NCBI GenBank assembly: GCA_017547205.1
Contig: JAFYQH010000043.1
Coordinates: 1 to 36,910, forward strand
Length of the DNA stretch: 36,910 nucleotides
DNA from: Bacteroidaceae bacterium
Lineage (GTDB): Bacteria; Bacteroidota; Bacteroidia; Bacteroidales; Bacteroidaceae
Reading direction: 5' to 3'
The translations under genes were made by a program, and so were the position numbers. The notes under the pieces are model-generated. The model saw nothing but the letters and a program-made list of their open reading frames with translations. It was not told the origin of the DNA and made no database searches. This document shows, one piece after another, positions 32,049 to 36,910 of this stretch; positions within the stretch are counted from its first letter, which is position 1; each line of letters begins with the position of its first letter.

Positions 32049-33389
32049 ATGAAATGTAAAGGAAGAATACTGATAGTAGACGACAACGAGGATGTCCTCC
32101 TGTCACTCAACATGCTGTTACGCCCATGGACCGAAGCCATCAGGGTCATCACCGAGCCCAAACGCATATTGGAATTCATGGACAGTTTCAACCCCGACGT
32201 AATTCTGCTGGACATGAATTTCAGCAGGGACAGCATAAGCGGCGAGGAAGGGTATGAGTGGCTCGCACGCATACTTGAACATGACCCCACAAGCGTGGTG
32301 ATATTCATGACTGCATACGTGAGTACCGAGAAGACGGTTAGGGCAATAAAGGCCGGTGCTGTAGACTTCGTGCCCAAGCCGTGGGAGAACAGGAAGATGA
32401 TTGAAACAATACATTCGGCTGTCGATTTCAAACGCAACCGTTTGTTGCCGACAGACAATGTAGATGAAAAACAGATAAGCACAGAAACCGTTAAAGAGGC
32501 GGGATTTATTGGTGAGTCTGCACAGATAGTAGAGCTGAAGAGACGCATTGCACATATTGCGCCAACCGATGCCAACATATTAATCACCGGCGAGAACGGT
32601 TCGGGAAAGGATGTCGTAGCACATGAAATACACCGTCTGTCGGCACGGAGCGACAGGCCGATTATAACCATTGACCTTGGATGCATACCCGAGCACCTCT
32701 TCGAGAGCGAACTGTTCGGGTACGAAAAGGGAGCATTCACCGGAGCTGCAACAACAAAGGCCGGCCGCATTGAGGAAGCCAACGGGGGCACTCTCTTTCT
32801 TGACGAAATAGGGAACCTCTCGCCTGCAATGCAACAGAAACTGCTTACAGTAATAGAGAAGCGCGTAGTGTCACGCATAGGCTCAACAAAGGTACATAAA
32901 ATCAACATAAGGATTGTAGCCGCAACAAATGCCGACCTTCGTGCCAGAGTGGCCGAAGGCTCGTTCCGGGAAGACCTGCTCTACCGCATCAACACAATAG
33001 AGTTTCATCTGCCGCCGCTGCGAGAACGGGGCGAAGACATACTGCTGCTGGCGCAACATTTCATGGATATATATGCCAAGAAATACAAGAAAGAAGCAAA
33101 ACGGCTTTCGTATGACGAGGAACGACGGCTGCTCACATACCCGTTCCCCGGCAATGTTCGCGAACTGCAACACTGCATTGAGAGAATGGTAATAGACCCG
33201 GGAGCTCCATTCCCCACCGGTACAGGCAGGAGAGAAGCGGCACATGCCTCCCTGAATCTCGAAGAACTTGAACGCACTGCAATACGCAAAGCCCTTGAAC
33301 AGAGCAACGGAAACCTGTCTGTGGCAGCCGAGCTACTGGGAATTACACGATACGCACTTTACAGAAAAATCGACAAACACGGCATCTGA
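32049..33389 (+). CDS. NtrC-family sigma-54-dependent response regulator
   Basis: This is a 446-residue protein; the start at 32049 gives a standard receiver N-terminus. The receiver domain (5-125) has the acidic pair D11/D12, phospho-acceptor D55, T88 and K110. The AAA+ sigma-54 interaction domain (about 150-385) has Walker A GENGSGKD (181-188) and the sigma-54 contact loop GAFTGA (228-233). Walker B is TLFLDEI (248-254), and the sensor/arginine-finger region is FREDLLYRIN. A Fis-type helix-turn-helix ends the protein (about 405-445, NLSVAAELLGITRYALYRKI). All key residues are present, so it should activate a sigma-54 promoter when phosphorylated. Its likely target is the divergent export operon with its two palindromes. 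The kinase gene overlaps its stop (TGATG). Confidence 0.94.
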   Translation: MKCKGRILIVDDNEDVLLSLNMLLRPWTEAIRVITEPKRILEFMDSFNPDVILLDMNFSRDSISGEEGYEWLARILEHDPTSVVIFMTAYVSTEKTVRAIKAGAVDFVPKPWENRKMIETIHSAVDFKRNRLLPTDNVDEKQISTETVKEAGFIGESAQIVELKRRIAHIAPTDANILITGENGSGKDVVAHEIHRLSARSDRPIITIDLGCIPEHLFESELFGYEKGAFTGAATTKAGRIEEANGGTLFLDEIGNLSPAMQQKLLTVIEKRVVSRIGSTKVHKINIRIVAATNADLRARVAEGSFREDLLYRINTIEFHLPPLRERGEDILLLAQHFMDIYAKKYKKEAKRLSYDEERRLLTYPFPGNVRELQHCIERMVIDPGAPFPTGTGRREAAHASLNLEELERTAIRKALEQSNGNLSVAAELLGITRYALYRKIDKHGI

Positions 33390-34591
33390 TGGGATTCTGG
33401 CAAAACATATTCTACAACAAAAGCATAAAGCGACTGAGAATTATGCTCGAATCGGTACGCATGCGTGATTTCAGCCTGCAATACTCGCTGGACAAGCTCA
33501 CCGGCGAGGAGCGACGCATGGCCGAGGAGATAAATGCCGTAATCAATGAGTTCCGCGAGGCCGAGCACAAGCATCAGGGAGAGACACACTTCTATGATGC
33601 CCTGCTGTCAAACGTAGACTCGATACTCATAGCAACAGACGAGGCAGGAAAGGTCAAGTGGATGAACAGGACCGCAGTGGAAAGGTTGTGCGGTTTCAAG
33701 TTCGACACGCTCGACAGCCTGTCTGCACTCCACACCTCATTGCCGGCACAACTGAAAGAACTGCGCAAGAACTGCATAAACCTGGTCTATTTCCCAACAA
33801 CCGATGGAGAAGAGAGACGTTATGCAGCAACTATGGGAAAGATATTCGTCAACGGTATCGGTTACAGACTATACACATTGCAGGACGTGGCATCAGTTTT
33901 CAGACAGAGCGAATTCCTTGCCCAGCAACAACTGGTGAGGGTACTCACGCACGAGATTGTCAACTCACTGACGCCTATAGTATCGTTGTCGGACACCATG
34001 GCCGACAACATTGCATTGGGCAGTGAGCGCAATATCAATGACGAAGAAATGGGAGTTGCACTCTCGGCCATAAACCGCAGGGCAAAGGGGCTGATGGAAT
34101 TTGTACAACGTTACCGCATGCTCTCGGGCATAGCACCACCAATTATAAAAGCGGTAAAAGTGCATGAACTGCTGATGGAGATTCAGAAACTTGTAAGACC
34201 ACAGATGAGTGAGAACTGCAAAGTAAACTTCACTACAGAATGCAACGATACCATTATAGGCATTGACTGCTCGCAAATTGAACAGGTATTCCTGAACTTG
34301 CTGAAGAACGCTTCCGAGACGGGTGCTTCGCGCGTGGATGTCAAAGCTACAATGTCCGACGACGAGCGCTGGCTTATAGTATCGGTAACGGACAATGGAG
34401 GTGGTTTCCAGCATGAGACTGCAGATAACATGTTCACCCCCTTCTTCACAACAAAGAAAGACGGACAAGGTATTGGACTTGCCGTGTGCCGCCAGATTGT
34501 GAGCAACCACGGCGGACTTGTCGGAGCTGAATGCACTGAAGATGGGAGCGGTGCACGTTTCACTGTAAGGCTGCCCATAAAAGAGACGTAA
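33389..34591 (+). CDS. Soluble sensor histidine kinase
   Basis: This is a 400-residue kinase with no membrane segment. A basic N-terminal helix region (1-60) is followed by a PAS-like domain (about 65-170, SILIATDEAGKVKWMNRTAVE). The H-box is LTHEIVNSLTPI with H188, the N-box NLLKNASE with N307, G1 DNGGG (335-339), F-box FTPFFTTK and G2 GQGIGLAV (359-366). The H-box lacks the usual second Arg/Lys-Pro pattern and reads HEIVNSL, a form common in NtrY/NtrB-like kinases. It should sense an internal signal and phosphorylate the regulator encoded just upstream; the TGATG overlap means coupled translation and near-equal amounts. A strong terminator follows. Confidence 0.92.
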   Translation: MGFWQNIFYNKSIKRLRIMLESVRMRDFSLQYSLDKLTGEERRMAEEINAVINEFREAEHKHQGETHFYDALLSNVDSILIATDEAGKVKWMNRTAVERLCGFKFDTLDSLSALHTSLPAQLKELRKNCINLVYFPTTDGEERRYAATMGKIFVNGIGYRLYTLQDVASVFRQSEFLAQQQLVRVLTHEIVNSLTPIVSLSDTMADNIALGSERNINDEEMGVALSAINRRAKGLMEFVQRYRMLSGIAPPIIKAVKVHELLMEIQKLVRPQMSENCKVNFTTECNDTIIGIDCSQIEQVFLNLLKNASETGASRVDVKATMSDDERWLIVSVTDNGGGFQHETADNMFTPFFTTKKDGQGIGLAVCRQIVSNHGGLVGAECTEDGSGARFTVRLPIKET

Positions 34592-34615
34592 TTGCTAAGA
34601 TCGCAGCAGAAATTG

Positions 34616-34658
34616 AAATGAACCCCAAAGTTTTTTGTCCAAACTTCGGGGTTCATTT
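34616..34658. terminator. Bidirectional terminator between convergent genes
   Basis: AAATGAACCCC (34616-34626) pairs with GGGGTTCATTT (34648-34658). After one A/C mismatch, AAGTTT (34628-34633) pairs with AAACTT (34641-34646). T-rich and A-rich ends on both sides allow use by the kinase gene and by the M56-TonB gene. Confidence 0.85.
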
Positions 34659-34691
34659 TATGCGTAAGAAACACTATTATTCACATTACCA

Positions 34692-36842
34692 TTACTGCAG
34701 TCGGAACATTACAGGCAGCATGTACTGCACGTTCACCGGCTTGCCATCCTGCATTCCCGGTGTCCACTTGGGCATTACAGAAACAACACGCACCGCTTCT
34801 GCAGCAAGGTATTTTGCTGCTGGATGTTTCCCTGGTGCCGAGGTATCGATACTCTGTTTCTCGCCGTTTGCATATGCCACAACCACCACATCATCGATTT
34901 TTTCGACACTGCTACCTTCGCCGAAAAGTTTTTCCATCTCCTCGACACTTCCTTGCATTACAGTGCCATGGAAAGAGTAATTCGCCTTCTTGACCTCTAC
35001 ATTGACAATACTACTATCACTCTTCACAACAAACTGCACATATATTTTTCCTTGCAATTGGGCATTACGGGCCTCAAGCGGATACTTTATGTTTGTCTGC
35101 AAGAACTTCATCAATGCCTGCATGCCACCCGGGAACTCAGGCATTTGCTCCGGCGCCGGATTCTGTTTGCTTTCAACGGCCTTGCTTTCATGCGGCTTCT
35201 TCATAGTGATAAATATCACACCATCCTTATCAACAGCATTGTATTTTTTCAATTCATCAGCCGACAGTCGTTCCTTCTTCACAACTGTTATACTCTCAAT
35301 ATCTTGGGAATTTATATCCGCGACATTACTATTATAGAGCTCACCGTCAACCACAATAGATGCATTATTAGCCTTATCTACAGCAACACCACCGCTCTTG
35401 AGTTCTATTTTCGGGGTTTCTTTGGGATGTTTAAAGACAACAGGAAGAGTAAACCACACATTTACAGGCTTGCCACCCAGCATTGCGGGAGTCCATTTAG
35501 GCATAGAGCCCACCACTCTCAAAGCCTCGGCGTCAAGTGATTCATTACCCGAAGAGCGCATTAAATTGACATCACCGATTGTTCCATCAGCTTTCACCAC
35601 AAACCGCACTATCACTCTTCCTTCGGCACCGACGGCCTTTGCAGCCTCGGGGTATTTGATATTATCACGGAGCCATTTCATCATCTCCTTCATTCCACCG
35701 GGAAATTCCGGTTGTACCTCAACTACCTGATATATCTTTTCAGGATCGTCATTTGCAGGATTGGTACTATCAAAACTATCAACCTCGAACCAGCCATCTT
35801 CCTTCATCGACACAGTGTCTTTTTTTGCACAAGTAATTGTGTCATTAGCAACAAATTCATTAACTTTGCCGCCAGGTTCAGCATTGGCATTCTCAACAGT
35901 TGAGAAAGAGAGTGCAGCAACGGCTGCAACCGGGAGTATGTACAAAGCCTTTGCACATCTCCACTTCTTGGATTTTTCTTTACACATCATAGTGATACGT
36001 TTTTTAGTTAAACTGTGATTAAAGCTGTTGGCAATAGAGTAGAGCCTTGCGCCAACGGCTTTTTTTATTATCAATATTTGGTATTCCTTCGCATTCACGC
36101 CCGAATTGATTACAGCCTCGTCGGCTTCGAATTCGTGTATATCCTTGAGCACACTCTTTGCAATCCATGCGAGGGGATTGAACCACTGCATTATTATCAC
36201 CGCATCGGCAAACAGGATGTCCCACGAATGGCCGGCATGAGCATGTGCAGCCTCGTGCGTGAGTATCTCGCGCGCACCATCGCGCATATCCTCTTTTGAA
36301 ACAACGACCCAGCGGAACCAACTGAAAGGCTTCTCCTTGCCGTCGTGCACGCGCAACCTTATCCCATGGGCACCATACTGAGAGGCATCCACCGCCCTAC
36401 TAGAAAGAAACAACCTGAACATCTGCACATACACAAAAACCTGACGCAACAGCAATAGTGCAACACCGGACATATATACAATGAACGCCAGAAGCGACCA
36501 GTCAAAATGCATGGAAGATTCCGTAGATAGGAGTGTGTTATCACCGTCCATGGCTGCAACGTCGAATTCACCTACCAGGACTTCACCGGCAGCAATATCA
36601 ACGCTTGCTGTGGAGGCTGCATTCTCTTGCATCATTGTCATGAAACGTGTAAACGGGGACTCCACACCCAAGTTCACAGCCGGCAACACAAGTGCAAGCA
36701 ACATTATAGCCAACAGCACGAAACGGTTGACACGGTGGAATGTCTCACGACTCATGAATGCCATGAAAAGCGGCACAAGAAACGCCAGCACAAGCGACGA
36801 TTTAATGATGTAAACTATAAAACCACCCATAGTAATGGTCAT
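34692..36842 (-). CDS. M56 (BlaR1-type) metallopeptidase with two TonB C-terminal domains
   Basis: This is a 716-residue membrane protein. Helices near 8-28, 40-57 and 115-135 frame the M56 peptidase, whose zinc motif HEAAH (196-200) and third ligand region HEFEADEA (236-243) are intact. A fourth helix is at about 299-315. The periplasmic part carries a first TonB_C domain (about 376-472, PEFPGGMKEMMKWLRDNIKYP), then a plug-like segment (about 485-548, SIVVDGELYNSNVADI). A second TonB_C domain follows (about 568-715, PEFPGGMQALMKFLQTNIKYP), interrupted by roughly 50 extra residues (about 620-672). BlaR1-type proteins sense envelope signals and cut a partner repressor. Here the TonB domains suggest contact with receptors or peptidoglycan. 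The ATG overlaps the stop of the repressor gene. Confidence 0.88.
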   Translation of the reverse strand: MTITMGGFIVYIIKSSLVLAFLVPLFMAFMSRETFHRVNRFVLLAIMLLALVLPAVNLGVESPFTRFMTMMQENAASTASVDIAAGEVLVGEFDVAAMDGDNTLLSTESSMHFDWSLLAFIVYMSGVALLLLRQVFVYVQMFRLFLSSRAVDASQYGAHGIRLRVHDGKEKPFSWFRWVVVSKEDMRDGAREILTHEAAHAHAGHSWDILFADAVIIMQWFNPLAWIAKSVLKDIHEFEADEAVINSGVNAKEYQILIIKKAVGARLYSIANSFNHSLTKKRITMMCKEKSKKWRCAKALYILPVAAVAALSFSTVENANAEPGGKVNEFVANDTITCAKKDTVSMKEDGWFEVDSFDSTNPANDDPEKIYQVVEVQPEFPGGMKEMMKWLRDNIKYPEAAKAVGAEGRVIVRFVVKADGTIGDVNLMRSSGNESLDAEALRVVGSMPKWTPAMLGGKPVNVWFTLPVVFKHPKETPKIELKSGGVAVDKANNASIVVDGELYNSNVADINSQDIESITVVKKERLSADELKKYNAVDKDGVIFITMKKPHESKAVESKQNPAPEQMPEFPGGMQALMKFLQTNIKYPLEARNAQLQGKIYVQFVVKSDSSIVNVEVKKANYSFHGTVMQGSVEEMEKLFGEGSSVEKIDDVVVVAYANGEKQSIDTSAPGKHPAAKYLAAEAVRVVSVMPKWTPGMQDGKPVNVQYMLPVMFRLQ

Positions 36843-36910
36843 TTATTCTTTTCAACAAGGTCAATAAGTTCCTTAAGTTCATCAAGAGAAATCTTCTCCT
36901 CTTTTACCAA
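36839..36910 (-). CDS. C-terminal end of a probable BlaI/MecI-type repressor (partial)
   Basis: Only the last 23 residues are in the window: an acidic/leucine helix (KISLDELKELIDLVEKNK) ending in TGA. The stop overlaps the ATG of the M56-TonB gene as ATGA. In Bacteroidota a BlaI/MecI/CopY winged-helix repressor normally precedes such M56 genes and ends in a helix like this, so the call rests mainly on context. The peptidase would relieve repression by cleaving or signalling to this protein. Confidence 0.6.
   Translation of the reverse strand: MVKEEKISLDELKELIDLVEKNK

Overview
The window reads as chromosomal DNA of a member of the Bacteroidales (Bacteroidota). The evidence is the repeated use of the Bacteroidota-type promoter (a -33 TTTG-like box, a 19-20 base spacer and a TAnnTTTG -7 box), the near absence of Shine-Dalgarno sequences, TonB-dependent outer-membrane receptors, lipoproteins with Bacteroidota domains, carboxynorspermidine decarboxylase (nspC), and a BlaI/M56-TonB pair. 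Genus cannot be fixed from the sequence alone.

Layout. 1-1418 is an AT-rich accessory scar. It holds two hairpins, the C-terminal stub of a serine recombinase, a small membrane protein of unknown function and what looks like frameshifted coding debris. 1419-4769 holds a PagL-like lipid A deacylase barrel, a small secreted protein, a compact multi-hairpin element, a two-helix membrane protein and an apparently highly expressed small outer-membrane barrel. 4945-6705 carries lrgA-lrgB, a HAD-like phosphatase and tRNA-Lys(CTT) with its own promoter and terminator. 6753-11074 is housekeeping: the pcrA-nspC pair on the minus strand and, divergently, an Fe/Mn superoxide dismutase.

11347-18816 is a secreted/outer-membrane locus. 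A secreted endonuclease/exonuclease/phosphatase-fold enzyme (minus) faces a three-gene plus-strand operon: a TonB-dependent receptor, a DUF5689-type lipoprotein and an 861-residue multidomain lipoprotein. My inference is a nucleic-acid or phosphoester scavenging system. fabG follows (18966-19712), then a large palindromic repeat element (19721-19995), then a convergent TonB-dependent barrel protein (20001-22835).

23292-34591 is a tripartite export system with its own control genes. On the minus strand, in transcription order, are TolC-like channel, HlyD-like adaptor, FtsX/MacB permease, ATPase and a second permease. Divergent to it is an NtrC-type sigma-54 response regulator translationally coupled to a soluble histidine kinase. 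The 281-base divergent gap holds two GTGCG-N4-CGCAC palindromes exactly 21 bp apart, a -24/-12-like promoter aimed at the tolC-like gene, and a Bacteroidota housekeeping promoter aimed at the regulator. 34692-36910 holds an M56 metallopeptidase carrying two TonB C-terminal domains, coupled to the end of a probable BlaI/MecI-type repressor that runs off the window.

The most noteworthy items are the enhancer-promoter module (31815-31935), the composite palindrome with flanking 9-bp repeats (19721-19995), the closed multi-hairpin element (3228-3329), and the nuclease/TonB/lipoprotein locus. No CRISPR array, rRNA operon or complete insertion sequence was seen.
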